Of a DNA stretch of 64,000 nucleotides, positions 12,185-25,800 are shown piece by piece. Every line of letters starts with the position of its first letter. Within the stretch, counting starts at the first letter, position 1. Origin of the DNA: Protonemura montana (Eukaryota > Arthropoda > Insecta > Plecoptera > Nemouridae); contig OX387606.1 of the NCBI GenBank assembly GCA_947568835.1, positions 62,001 through 126,000 of the forward strand, in the 5' to 3' direction. A program made the translations under genes and the position numbers. The notes beneath the pieces are model-generated. The model had not been told where the DNA came from and did not search any database. It was given only the letters and a program-made list of their open reading frames with translations.

Positions 12185-14275
12185 AGTGTTTAATATGGTA
12201 TAGTACTTTATGGTGTTACATGGTAGTCTATGTTATTCTATGGTATTCTATGGTATTCTATGGTATTCTATGGAGTTCTATGGTATTCTATGGTATTCTA
12301 TGGTATTCTATGATATTCTATGGTATTCTATGGTATTCTATGGTAAACTATGGTATTCCAAGGTATTCTATGGTATTCTATGGAGTTCTATGGTATTCTA
12401 TGATATTGTTTGGTATTTTATGATTTTGTATGGTATTATATGGTATTATTTAGAGTTATATGGTATTCTATGGTATTGTTTGGTATTCTATGGTATTGTT
12501 TGGTATTCTATTATATAGTTTGGTATTCTATGGTATTTTATGGTATTTTATGGTATTGTTTGGTATTCTATGGTGTTCTATGGTAATCTATGATATAGTT
12601 TGGTATTCTATGGTATTCTATGGTATTCTATGGTATTCTATGGTATTCTATGGTATTCTATGGTATTCTATGGTATTCTATGGTATTCTATGGAGTTCTA
12701 TGGTATTCTATGATATTGTTTGGTATTCTATGATATTGTATGGTATTCTATGGTATTCTATGGAGTTCCATGGTATTCTATGGTATTCTATGGAGTTCTA
12801 TGGTATTCTATGATATTTTTTGGTATTCTATGATATTGTATGGTATTCTATGGCATTCTATGGTATTCTATGGTATTCTATGGAGTTCTATTGTATTCTA
12901 TGGTATTCTATGGTATTCTATGATATTGTTTGATATTCTATGGTATTCTATGGTATTCTATCGTGTACTATGGTATTCTATGGAGTTCTATGGTACTCTA
13001 TTATATTTTTTGGTATTCTATGATATTGTATGGTATTGTATGGTATTGTATGGTATTGTATGGTATTCTATGGTATTCTATGACATTGTTTGGTATTTTA
13101 TGATATTCTATTGAGTTCTATGGTATTCTTTGATATTTTTTTGTATTCTATGATATTGTATGGTATTCTATGATATTCTATTAAGTTCTATGGTATTCTA
13201 TGGTATTCTATGGTATTCTATGGAGTTCCTTGGTACTCTATTGTATTTTTTGTATTCTATGATATTTTATGGTATTCTATGGTATTCTATGATATTGTTT
13301 GGTATTCTATGGTATTCTATGGTATTCTATGATATTGTTTGGTATTCTATGGTATTCTATGGCATTCTATCGTGTACTATGGTATTCTATGGAGTTCTAT
13401 GGTACTCTATTATATTTTTTGGTATTCTATGATATTGTATGGTATTGTATGGTATTGTATGGTATTCTATGGTATTCTATGGTATTCTATGGCATTGTTT
13501 GGTATTTTATGATATTCTATTGAGTTCTATGGTATTCTATGATATTGTTTGGTATTTTATGGTATTCTATGGTATTAGTTGGTGATCTATGGTATTCTAT
13601 GATATTGTTTGGTATTCTATGGTATTCTATGGTATTCTATGGAGTTCTATGGTACTCTATTATATTTTTTGGTATTCTATGATATTATATGGTATTCTAT
13701 GGTATTCTATGGTATTCTATGACATTGTTCGGTATTTTATGATATTCTAGTGAGTTCTAGGGTATTCTATGATATTTTTTTTTGTATTCTTTGATATTGT
13801 ATGGTATTCTATGGAGTTCTATGGTATTCTATGGTATTCTATGGTATTCTTTGGAGTTCTTTGGTATTCTATGATTTTGTTTGGTATTCTTTGGTATTCT
13901 ATGGAGTTCTATGGTAGTCGATGATATTATTTGGTATTCTTTGGTATTCTATGGTATTCTATGGTATTCTATGGTATTCTATGGAGTTCTTTGGTATTCT
14001 ATGATATTGTTTGGTATTCTATGGTATTCTTTGGAGTTCTATGATATTCTATGAAATTCTATTGAGTTATATGGTATTCTATGGTATTCTATGGAGTTCT
14101 ATGATATTCTATGGTATTCTATGGTATTGTATGGAGTTCTATGGTATTCTATGGTATTGTTAGGTATTCTATGGTGTTCTATGGTATTCTATGGTATTCT
14201 ATGGTATTCTATGGTATTCTATGGTATTTTATGGAATTGTATGGTATTTAACAATATTGTTAGGTGTTGTTTGGC
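12185..14275 (+). repeat. 10-bp satellite (TATGGTATTC)n
   Basis: About 2.1 kb of tandem TATGGTATTC decamers with variants (TATGGAGTTC, TATGATATTG, TTTGGTATTC). The decamer is not a multiple of three, yet it reads through in every phase as MVFYGILWYS-like peptides, because no stop arises in the consensus. Longer blocks repeat inside it (12960-13090 resembles 13360-13500). Confidence 0.95.
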
Positions 14276-14427
14276 ACTTTTGGTTGTAGCCCTATTTAAA
14301 ACTTTTGGAACGGCATCTGACAAATTTCGAAAACTTTTTAAAATATGCTTCAAGTCAAGTAAAATATAAATCAAAATGCCCACTCCCTCAAAATCTTAAG
14401 GTGCCGTTAGGCATCGGGTTCTGCTAG

Positions 14428-15355
14428 TTAACCTTATATAAAAGCCTTAAATTGCGATGTTCAACTTTTTTAGTTTGTCTCTGGCTGCTGGCTGGGGTAA
14501 CATTTTTTCTGTACATGTTGATTTAAATTGCGAAATTTGGTTAATAACGTGTGCAATTGGGTAATAATTGTTCAAAATTTTAATCTTCACACTATTGTGA
14601 CACTTTGAGGGTGATTTGAAAGCGTTTTTTTGGTGAAATATTGATAATTGTGTTTGAAATTTCCTGCCTAGGAAAATTGGAGACATGTCTCACAGTTCGA
14701 TTTTTATTCGATTCAAAACTTGCCTTTTACTCACCCGCAGCAGCTCGGTAATACTGTTCATGCATGCCTATGAAAGTTAGTGAAGAAATTGAGCCCAAAT
14801 GCTGTTATTTACATTCGTTTTACGTGAAATAGAAATAATTTTGCAAAAATTTTGACAGATGCATTCATTTGTTTGGTTTTTTGACTACTGCAGGGTGAAC
14901 GAATTCTTAAACTTATCTTTGTAGCAGTGCATTTAGGATATTTAAACGTCAATGTCAAAGTCAACGTCAATGTCAAATTCTTTTCAAAATCTCTAGAACT
15001 GAAGGGAAATAAATGACAAAACTGAAATATTGTTGGTGTCTTGGCTTAGCAAGATTGGCTAGCCCAGATTGTAAAAGGTATTTCACAAGTTTCACTCTCT
15101 AAGAGATATTTCAAGAAGTCATACACGGAAATCTTTTGACAGCCAACTTCGTTTGTTTTCGAAATTGTCATCGTGGTCACTTTGATATTCACAGAGTTTC
15201 CACAATGCAGTGACCCCGAGTGAAATAAGCGGCAAATTTCAAATAAAATAAACGGGGGTTCTTTTGGTTGTGGTCCTATTAGAGGCTTTACATTTAAACA
15301 AAAATGCCCACTCCCTCAATATCTTAAGGTGCCGTTAGGCATCGGGTTCTGCTAG
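14428..15355 (+). repeat. Array unit, internally deleted
   Basis: A 928-bp unit with the normal head and the CTAG end at 15352-15355. Its middle carries GTCAAT hexamers (14948-14972) in place of the long body seen at 9240-9480. Confidence 0.7.
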
Positions 15356-15739
15356 TTAACCTTATATAAAAGCTTTAAATTGCGATGTTCAACTTTTTAG
15401 TTTGTCTCTGGCTGGGGTAACATTTTTCTGTACATGTTGATTTAAATTGCGAAATTTGGTTAAAAACGTGTGCAAACGCTGTTATTTACGTTCGTTTTAA
15501 GTGAAATAGAAATAATTTTGCAAAAAGTTTGACAGATGCATTCATTTGTTTGGTTTTTTGACCACTGCAGGGTGAACGAATTCTTAAACTTATCTTTGCG
15601 GCAGTGCATTCAGGATATTCAAACGTCAATGTCAATGTCAACGTCAATGTCAAATTCTTTTCAAAATCTCTGGAACTGAAGGGAAATAAATGACAGAACT
15701 GAAATATTGTTGGTGTCTTGGCTAGCAAGATGAAAGAGC

Positions 15740-16430
15740 CAATTCTTTTATCTACATTTTTAATTGATGCAAAACTTGCCTCTTACTGACCCGCAGTAAT
15801 TTAATAATACTTGGCATGCATGCCTATTTAAGTTATTGAAGAAACTGAGTGCAAACACTTTTATTCGCTATCGGTTACGTAAAATAGAAATAATTTTGTC
15901 GAAAGGGTAACAGATGTAATCATTTGTTTGGTTTTTTTTAACACTGAAAGGTGAACGATTTCTTGAATTTATCTTGACGGCAGTACATGGAGGTTATTTA
16001 CACGTCAAAAAGGATAGGAATGTTAAACAATCTTTTACACTCCTATTGGATTTTCATAATTTTTCGGAATTATTTTCTACAAAAGCGAGCTTAAAGTATC
16101 GTCAGCATGAGCACGTTGTCTTTACGGTCACATAGGTACTAAGAAACTACCGATTTAATGCTTGAAAGGCGAAAAAATGGTCAAAATACGACGATTTTTC
16201 TCCATCTCCAGCCTAGAGAAGATCCCGCAGTTAATTCCAAGCGATCATTGATATTTGCGACAATATTGCGAATCACCAAAAATCTTAACTTACTTTGTAG
16301 GCTTCTAAGACGTTAAAGAGGTTTTTTTTAACAACCAAAAGACAATTTATTATTTTCTTAATGATAATTTTGCCAAAACTAGATTGTGAGTGACAGATCA
16401 AAGCTAAACATTTGACAGGTAAGGTTGACG
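15740..16430 (+). repeat. Dispersed repeat family B, copy 2
   Basis: Longest copy of the family; see the AAAATACGACGATTTTTCTC core near 16185 and the AACATTTGACAG end near 16408. Confidence 0.6.
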
Positions 16431-16882
16431 GATAGTTTGACTCTTTTGAAGTGGTTGATTTTTACTCAGTATGAAACAATTTTACAATTTTTTACAATTT
16501 TTCTGTACTTTTCAACCAAAAATGTACTTCAAATGGCATCAAATGAACGAGGTATTGCTACGGTCATAAAGCTATAAACATCTTGCCGATGTAATGCCTA
16601 ATTACTGAGAAATTGTTCAAATACGAAATTACACATAATGCATAATAATAATAATAATACATATAATACACATAATACACATTAGAAATACCAATTTAGA
16701 TTTGTTTTTTTTATTTACATTTGATATAATACAAAATTACCATTAAAATATGGAGGAGGTGTCCACGTGATGCTGCAACAAAAAAATATTTTTCTTATAT
16801 CAATTTGGAAACGTAATAAAATTAATACTATACAAGAAATTACAGGCTTTCGTTTACGGTGTCTGTTGAAGATCTTCAGTAC

Positions 16883-17403
16883 TTACTCTAAGGTCGTAGG
16901 AGCTCCTGTGGCGGTTGGGGGGATGTTGGTGGGTGGGGTTGGGCGGGATGGTGGTGGTGGCGTCTTTTTTTTGTTTAATGTCTTCATCTCTGAAACAATA
17001 AACACCAATCAAGGCTTTCTTATTTCACTAATAATAATGTGTAATAATAATAATATAATAATAATGAACTTGGAGTTCAGGAAGTGCTAAGTTATCCGTA
17101 CCTACTGGCTTTTGCGACATATTTATTTTTATTTTTGCATATATAATATAATTATGTACTATATTAAAATGTAATGTAGTTACCTTTCCGGCGCCTCCGG
17201 TGCCGCCGGCGTTTTTTAGTTTTTTTTAAATTCTCCTCAATCACCATCGTTGGCGGCGGCGGCGGCGGCGGAGGCGACGGAGGCGGAGGCGACGGAGGCG
17301 GAGGCGACGGAGGCGGAGGCGACGGAGGCGGAGGCGACGGAGGCGGCATTGCGAATGCACGTGCTCCTAGCCTATGAAAAACACTAATTCTATTCTGCGC
17401 CAT
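16883..17403 (-). CDS. Hypothetical two-exon proline-rich, basic protein nested in the ELP1 intron
   Basis: ATG at 17403 follows directly after a ttccag acceptor-like site. Exon 1 runs to 17184 with donor AAAG|GTAACT; exon 2 (16989 to 16883) follows acceptor tttcag and ends in TAA. The two pieces join in phase (220 + 107 = 327 bp), giving 108 residues. The protein starts MAQNRISVFHRLGARAFAM, then has five PPPSP-type pentads and a P-run, a strongly basic KKTKKRRRHRRRRK stretch, and a second proline/threonine-rich segment. I do not recognise the family; the basic and proline-rich make-up would suit a nucleic-acid-binding protein. The terminal TAA overlaps a perfect GTAAGT donor, so the exon may continue. 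It could also be an alternative ELP1 exon pair or a mobile-element gag fragment. Confidence 0.4.
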
Positions 17404-17953
17404 GCTGGAAATGAAAAAAAGCATTTTTCAACTTAATTTGTTACTAATAGAGTTTATACAATAACAATATTAATAAGAAGATAATGATAATTTAGTATAT
17501 TATAGTATATTTTGGTTAAACAAATCACTTCGTGCTTAAACGAAACGTCAATGTCAATGTCAACGTCAATGTCAAATTCTTTTCAAAATCTCTGGAACTG
17601 AAGGGAAATAATTGACAGAACTGAAATATTGTTGGTGTCTTGGCTAGCAAGATTGGTAAGCCCAGATTCTAAAAGGTATTTCACAAGTTTCACTCTCTAA
17701 AAAATATTTCAAGAAATCATACACGGAAATCTTTTGACAGCCAACTTCGTTTGTTTTCGAAATTGTCATCGTGGTCACTTTGGAATTCACAGAGTTTCCA
17801 CAATGCAGTGACCCCAAGTGAAATAAGCGGCAAATTTCAAATAAAATAAATGGGGGTACTTTTGGTTGTGGTCCCATTAGAGGCTTTACATTAAAACCAA
17901 AATGCACAATCCCTCAAAATCTTAAGGTGCCGTTAGGCATCGGGTTCTGCTAG

Positions 17954-19037
17954 TTAACCTTATATAAAAGCTTTAATTTGGCGATGTTCAACTTTTTAGT
18001 TTGTATCTGGCTGACCAGCTGACCAGCTGGAGTAACATTTTTCTGTACATGTTGATTTAAATTGCGAAATTTGGTTAAAAACGTGTGCAATTGGGTTATA
18101 ATTGTTCAAAATTAAAATCTCAACACTATTGTGACACTTTGAGGGTGATTTAAAAGCGTTTTTTTGGTGAAATATTGATAATTGTGTTTGAAATTTCCTG
18201 CCTAGGAAAATTGGAGCCATGTCTCACAGTTCGATTTTTATTTCATTGAAAACTTGCCTTTAAATGACCTGCAGCAGTTTGGTAATACTGTTTATGCATG
18301 CCTATGAAAGTTATTGAAGAAATTGAGCACAAACGCTGTTATTTACGTTCGTTTTAAGTGAAATAGAAATAATTTTGCAAAAAGTTTGACAGATGCATTC
18401 ATTTGTTTGGTTTTTTGACCACTGCAGGGTGAACGAATTCTTAAACTTATCTTTGCGGCAGTGCATTCAGGATATTTAAACGTCAAAAAGGATTAGAACA
18501 TCAAATACTTTTTAGAAATCAATCAAACATTGCTGGGAATAATTTTAAATCTTACATGACTTCAGAGCACGACCCAACGCAACATTTCTATGCTGATTTG
18601 ATGGGATTTTCATTATAAATTTTATTTAAAACTGGCTGGCAAGGAAAGGTTTTGAGAGTTCTCAAACAATGTCAAACAACTTAATTACCGAAGAAACTTA
18701 AATTTTGTCAATTTTAAGTGCTTATCCGTTCATTTAACAGGTTTTTAGTCAGATCTGGTGGAGATGTAAAAGGTATTTCACAAGTTTCACTCTCTAGGAA
18801 ATATTTCACGGAAATCTTTTGACAGCCAACGTCGTTTGTTTTCGAAATTGTCATCGGGGTCACTTTGGAATTCACAGAGTTTCCACAATGCAGTGATCCC
18901 GAGTGATATAAGCGGCAAATTTCAAATTCAATTAATGGGGGTGCTTTTAGTTGTGGTCCCATTAGAGGCTTTACATTTAAACCAAAATGCCCACTTTCTC
19001 AAAATATAAAGCGGCCGTAGGCAGCGGGTACTGCTAG
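17954..19037 (+). repeat. Complete array unit
   Basis: A 1,084-bp unit. Its end changes from the GGCATCGGGTTCTG type to GGCAGCGGGTACTGCTAG, which also ends the unit at 21052; the 19987 and 22002 ends read GGCAGCGGGTTCTGCTAG. Confidence 0.8.
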
Positions 19038-21052
19038 TTAACCTTATATAAAAGCTTTAAAATTGCGATGTTCAACTTTTTAGTTTGTATCTGGCGACCG
19101 ACCAGCTGACCAGCTGGGGTAACATTTTTCTGTACATGTTGATGGAAATTGCGAAATTTGGTTAAAATCGTGTGCAATTGGGTTATAATTGTTCAAAATT
19201 AAAATCTCAACACTATTGTGACACTTTGAGGGAGTTTTAAAAGCGTTTTCTTGGTGAAATATTGATAATTATAATTGAAATTTCCTGCCTAGGAAAATTG
19301 GAGCCATGTCTCACAGTTCGATTTTTATTTGATTCAAAACTTGCCTTTTACTCACCCGCTTCAGCTCGGTAATACTGTTCATGCATGCCTATGAAAGTTA
19401 TTGAAGAAATTGAGCCTAAACAAAGCTATTTACGTTTGTTTTACGTGAAATAGAAATAATTTTGCAAAAAAAGTGACAGATGCATTCATTTGTTTGGTTT
19501 TTTGACCACTGCAGGGTGAACAAATTCTTAAAATTATCTTTGCGGCAGTGCATTCAGGATATTCAAACGTCAATGTCAATGTCAATGTCAACGTCAATGT
19601 CAAATTCTTTTCAAAATCTCTAGAACTGAAGGGAAATAAATGACAGAACTGAAATATTGTTGGTGTCTTGGCTAGCAAGATTGGCTAGCCCAGATTGTAA
19701 AAGGTATTTCACAAGTTTCACTCTCTAAGAAATATTTCAAGAAATCATACACGGAAATCTTTTGACAGCCAACGTCGTTTGTTTTCGAAATTGTCATCGT
19801 AGTCACTTTGGAATACCACAGAGTTTCCACAATGCAGTGACCCCGAATGAAATAAGCGGCAAATTTCAAATTCAATAAATGGGGGTACTGTATGGTATTG
19901 CATGGTACTTTTCGTTGTGGTCCCATTTAAACCAAAATGCCCACTCCCTCAATATCTTAAGCGGCCGTAGGCAGCGGGTTCTGCTAGTTAACCTAAAAGC
20001 CTTAAATCTGCGATGTTCAACTTCTTAGTTTGTCTCTGGCTGGGGTAACATTTTTCTGTACATGTTGATTTAAATTGCGAAATTTGGTTAAAAACGTGTG
20101 CAATTGGGTTATAATTGTTCAAAATTAAAATCTCAACACTATTGTGACACTTTGAGGGTGATTTGAAAGCGTTTTTTTGGTGAAATATTGATAATTGTGT
20201 TTGAAATTTCCTGCCTAGGAAAATTGGAGCCATGTCTCACAGTTCGATTTTTATTTCATTGAAAACTTGCCTTTAAATGACCTGCAGCAGTTTGGTAATA
20301 CTGTTTATGCATGCCTATGAAAGTTATTGAAGAAATTGAGCACAAACGCTGTTATTTACGTTCGTTTTAAGTGAAATAGAAATAATTTTGCAAAAAGTTT
20401 GACAGATGCATTCATTTGTTTGGTTTTTTGACCACTGCAGGGTGAACGAATTCTTAAACTTATCTTTGCGGCAGTGCATTCAGGATATTTAAACGTCAAA
20501 AAGGATTAGAACATCAAATACTTTTTAGAAATCAATCAAACATTGCTGGGAATAATTTTAAATCTTACATGACTTCAGAGCACGACCCAACGCGACATTT
20601 CTACGCTGATTTGATGGGATTTTCATAATGAATTTTATTTAAAACTGGGTGGCAAGGAAAGATTTTGACAGATGTCAAACAACTTACTTTCCAAAGAAAC
20701 TTACATTTTGTCAATTTTAGGTGCTTATCAGTTCATTAAACATGTTTTTAGTAAGATCTGGTGGAGATGTCAAAGGTATTTCACAAGTTTCACTCTATTA
20801 GAAATATTTCACGAAATCATGCACGAAAACCTTTTGACAGCCAATGTCGTTTGTTTTCAAAATTGTCATCGTGGTCACTTTGGAATTCACATAGTTTCCA
20901 CAATGCAGTGATCCCGAGTGATATAAGCGGCAAATTTCAAATTCAATTAATGGGGGTGCTTTTAGTTGTGGTCCCATTAGAGGCTTTACATTTAAACCAA
21001 AATGTCCACTTTCTCAAAATATAAAGCGGCTGTAGGCAGCGGGTACTGCTAG
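19038..21052 (+). repeat. Two-unit block, first copy of a 2,015-bp higher-order repeat
   Basis: Units 19038-19987 (950 bp) and 19988-21052 (1,065 bp). The same pair recurs at 21053 with a constant offset of 2,015 bp. The first unit contains GTATGGTATTGCATGGTAC near 19889, the likely seed of the 10-bp satellite. Confidence 0.8.
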
Positions 21053-22804
21053 TTAACCTTATATAAAAGCTTTAAAATTGCGATGTTTAACTTTTTAGTT
21101 TGTATCTGGCGACCGACCAGCTGACCAGCTGGGGTAACATTTTTCTGTACATGTTGATGGAAATTGCGAAATTTGGTTAAAATCGTGTGCAATTGGGTTA
21201 TAATTGTTCAAAATTAAAATCTCAACACTATTGTGACACTTTGAGGGAGTTTTAAAAGCGTTTTCTTGGTGAAATATTGATAATTATAATTGAAATTTCC
21301 TGCCTAGGAAAATTGGAGCCATGTCTCACAGTTCGATTTTTATTTCGTTCAAAACTTGCCTTTAAATGACCTGCAGCAGTTTGGGATTACTGTTTATGCA
21401 TGCCTATGAAAGTTATTGAAGAAATTGAGCCTAAACAAAGCTATTTACGTTTGTTTTACGTGAAATAGAAGTAATTTTGCAAAAAAAGTGACAGATGCAT
21501 TCATTTGTTTGGTTTTTTGACCACTGCAGGGTGAACAAATTCTTAAAATTATCTTTGCGGCAGTGCATTCAGGATATTCAAACGTCAATGTCAATGTCAA
21601 TGTCAACGTCAATGTCAAATTCTTTTCAAAATCTCTAGAACTGAAGGGAAATAAATGACAGAACTGAAATATTGTTGGTGTCTTGGCTAGCAAGATTGGC
21701 TAGCCCAGATTGTAAAAGGTATTTCACAAGTTTCACTCTCTAAGAAATATTTCAAGAAATCATACACGGAAATCTTTTGACAGCCAACGTCGTTTGTTTT
21801 CGAAATTGTCATCGTAGTCACTTTGGAATACCACAGAGTTTCCACAATGCAGTGACCCCGAATGAAATAAGCGGCAAATTTCAAATTCAATAAATGGGGG
21901 TACTGTATGGTATTGCATGGTACTTTTCGTTGTGGTCCCATTTAAACCAAAATGCCCACTCCCTCAATATCTTAAGCGGCCGTAGGCAGCGGGTTCTGCT
22001 AGTTAACCTAAAAGCCTTAAATCTGCGATGTTCAACTTCTTAGTTTGTCTCTGGCTGGGGTAACATTTTTCTGTACATGTTGATTTAAATTGCGAAATTT
22101 GGTTAAAAACGTGTGCAATTGGGTTATAATTGTTCAAAATTAAAATCTCAACACTATTGTGACACTTTGAGGGTGATTTAAAAGCGTTTTTTTGGTGAAA
22201 TATTGATAATTGTGTTTGAAATTTCCTGCCTAGGAAAATTGGAGCCATGTCTCACAGTTCGATTTTTATTTCATTGAAAACTTGCCTTTAAATGACCTGC
22301 AGCAGTTTGGTAATACTGTTTATGCATGCCTATGAAAGTTATTGAAGAAATTGAGCACAAACGCTGTTATTTACGTTCGTTTTAAGTGAAATAGAAATAA
22401 TTTTGCAAAAAGTTTGACAGATGCATTCATTTGTTTGGTTTTTTGACCACTGCAGGGTGAACGAATTCTTAAACTTATCTTTGCGGCAGTGCATTCAGGA
22501 TATTTAAACGTCAAAAAGGATTAGAACATCAAATACTTTTTAGAAATCAATCAAACATTGCTGGGAATAATTTTAAATCTTACATGACTTCAGAGCACGA
22601 CCCAACGCAACATTTCTATGCTGATTTGATGGGATTTTCATTATAAATTTTATTTAAAACTGGCTGGCAAGGAAAGGTTTTGAGAGTTCTCAAACAATGT
22701 CAAACAACTTAATTACCGAAGAAACTTAAATTTTGTCAATTTTAAGTGCTTATCCGTTCATTTAACAGGTTTTTAGTCAGATCTGGTGGAGATGTAAAAG
22801 GTAT

Positions 22805-25800
22805 GAATGAATATTGGGGCTTAACGGCGCGTCAACCGGATGGTTATTTTGCGCCGGATAAAAGAAGGTTGTTCAATAAAAGATTGATAAAAGTTTACAT
22901 CAAACCTATTACGTCAAGCTCTTGTAAGAATTTAAAAACATTGTCAATACGACGAGGGTCATCTGCTAATACTTTGTCAATAGTATTTTCTAATGAGTGA
23001 CGTTGTCTAGCAACTCTATACTTTGTACAATCAATTAAAATGTGTCGGATGGATAAAATCTCGTTGCATGTATTGCAGCGCGGAGGCACCTTGTCAATAG
23101 TGAATAAGAAAGAGTGGGTTAAAAGAGTATGTCCGATACGGAGTCGGGTGAGAACGACCTCCTCACGCCTTTCAGATCTCTTTGATGACTCCCATGGTTC
23201 GACAGTAGCTTTAATTTCTTTTAATTTATTGTTTGTTTGTCTATCCCAGATATCTTGAAATCTTCGTTTGAAAGTTGACTTAAAGTAGACCTTCAAATCA
23301 CTGTGGAAGATTCTTTGGTCAACCATTTCAACATTGTGCAAGGCATTCTTGGCGGCTGCATCGGCCCTCTCGTTGCCCTTAATGCCAACGTGCCCAGGCA
23401 CCCAACAGAACACTACTCTCACGTCCCGAGAAGAGAGGGTCGCTAGTAGGGAATGTACTTTTTGAACGAGGGTGTTGGGTGAGAAAATGTCATAAATTGC
23501 ATCAATAGAGCTGAGTGAATCTGAAAAAATAAGAAAGTTGGGTTCATCTCTGCTTTCTATGTGTTGCAGAGCCTTCATAATGGCATACAATTCAGCAGTG
23601 AAAATGCTGCACTTGCTATTTAGTTTAAACCCGTATGCAATGTTGGGAGTCGTCGTAAAAGCACAACCAACATCATTGTTATTCTTTGATCCGTCCGTAT
23701 AATATTGTATAAAATGTGGGTGATCGGCACAGATTTCAGCAAACCTGCGTCTGTACACGAGATCGCTGGTGCACTGTTTCCCTAAGGACGCTAGGCCGAT
23801 AAGGCAAGAAGGCCTGGGAACACACCAAGGGGCGACCAGGCTGGATTCGACAGGGAACATCCTTGGAATCTTGAAAGTTATTTCGGTGAGAATACGACTT
23901 AGTCTAATACCTGCCGGCAAAGTTGAAAAGGGCTTAGCGTCATAAATTGGCTGGAATCTGGGCTGAAGTAGAGACAGGTACGTGGGATGTTTTTTCATTG
24001 CGATCAGTTTTGCAGCGTATGAAGTAAGAAGATATTCTCTCCTTAGCGTAAGTGGCGGCTCCCCGGAATCACAGTATAGACTTTCCACCCGGCTGGTTCG
24101 AAGAGCGCCGATGGCCAGCCGGATGCCTGTGTTGTGGATGGTGTTCAAAGTTCTTTTGTAGCTGTCACGGGCAGAATCGTAGACAGCACTGCCATAGTCA
24201 AGTTTAGAGCGTATGAGGGCACGATAAACACGCAACATAACCGTGCGGTCCGCTCCCCACCTTGTCCCTGTCAGGTACCTTAAGAGATTAAGAGATTTAA
24301 AACATTTAATACGCAGTTGGTTAAAATGTTCTTTAAAATTCAATTTCTGGTCAAAGACTAACCCCAGAAACTTGACACTTTTAACAACAGGGAGACAGTT
24401 CCCACGGAGATAGATTTCTGGGTCTGGGAAGAGGCCCCGTACCCGAGAGAAGTGGACACAGTTTGTCTTTGCTGTCGAAAATGTAAAGCCGGTGGCATCA
24501 GCCCACTTTACCAATCTGTTGACAGTTAATTGGATCTGCCTAGAGGTGGACGCTAGGTTCTTAGATGAACAGATTATTGCCAGGTCATCGACAAACAAGG
24601 AAGATGACACCGGGGAGTTAACACAGCTGGTAATTGTATTGATTGCAATCGCAAATAGCGTCACGCTGAGCACACTGCCCTGGGGCACGCCGTTCTCTTG
24701 TGAAAAAGTATCTGACAAAACATTGCCAACACGGACATTAAAAGTTCTATCAGTCATAAAATTTGTGATAAAAACAGGTAGTCGACCTTTAAAACCCCAT
24801 GAATGTAGCGATTTTAAAATGTTGTGGCGCCAGGTGGTGTCGTAGGCCTTTTCCAGGTCGAAGAAGACAGCTATTGCATGCTGTTTGCACAAAAACGAGT
24901 CCTGGATAAAGGCCTCCATCCTGACGAGATGGTCAAGTGTACTCCTGTTTTTTCGGAAGCCACATTGTAGATTAGAGAGCAAATTTTTGGTCTCCAGCCA
25001 CCAAACCAAACGATTGTTCACCATTTTTTCCATTGCCTTGCAAAGACAGCTGGTCAGGGAGATTGGCCTGTAGCTGGCTGCCAGTTGCTTGTCTTTGCCA
25101 GGCTTAGGAATGGGAACTTGTATGGCGTGTCGCCACTCTTCTGGAAATATTTGTGAGAGCCAAATTTTGTTGTACATGTCGAGCAAAGCCAAGCGAGCAT
25201 CTGGAGCTAGATGCTTAAGGAACTCGTTGTGAACCCTGTCGGCCCCCGGTGACGTGTTCTTCGATGTCCGAATAGCGTTATCCAGCTCCCACTCACTAAA
25301 CGGCATGTTGTAGCATTCGGAATTGGCAGAGGCAAACGACAATTGTCTACGCTCTGCCGTGCGCTTGATCTGTTGGAACGATGCCGAATAGTGGCGGGAA
25401 CTGGAGACATCTGCAAAGTGTTGGCCAATGCTATCTGCTATTTCTTTGGGGGCCGTAAACAGGTGTCCATTGTTCTCTATACCGGCTATTGATATCGGCT
25501 TATGCTTTCCTCTAATTTTATTTACCCTATGCCACACCTTGGTGAGGGGGGTGGTAAACGATAGAGACGACACATAATCGTTCCATGATTGGCGCTGAGA
25601 CCTTTTAAAAACCTGTCGTGCCTTAGCACGGAGCTGCTTAAAAACCTGCAGATTAAAAGTTGTGGGTCGTTTGGTAAAAATACGGAGAGCCTTTTTCCTT
25701 GCCTTATGCGCTTTGACACATTCGTCGTTCCACCATGGGACTGGAATGCGGCGCGGCTTCGTGGAAGTCTGTGGAATGGACTCTTCTGCGGCACTTGTGA

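Larger units (their letters stand above)
10893..14427 (+). repeat. Array unit expanded by a 10-bp satellite and a second repeat family
   Basis: The unit head (10893-11420) and tail (14276-14427) are normal. In between lie GTCAAT hexamers (11424-11452), a copy of repeat family B (about 11490-12025) and the 10-bp satellite. Confidence 0.75.
15356..17953 (+). repeat. Array unit split by family B and a gene-like insert
   Basis: The unit head stops near 15735. Family B copy 2 (15740-16430) and AT-rich sequence with a proline-rich ORF (16883-17404) follow. The unit resumes near 17545 with GTCAAT hexamers and ends at CTAG 17950-17953. Confidence 0.65.

Noticed and set aside
12210..14369. MVFYGILWYS-repeat ORFs
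   Set aside because: Generated by the 10-bp satellite; the peptide pattern appears in every frame.
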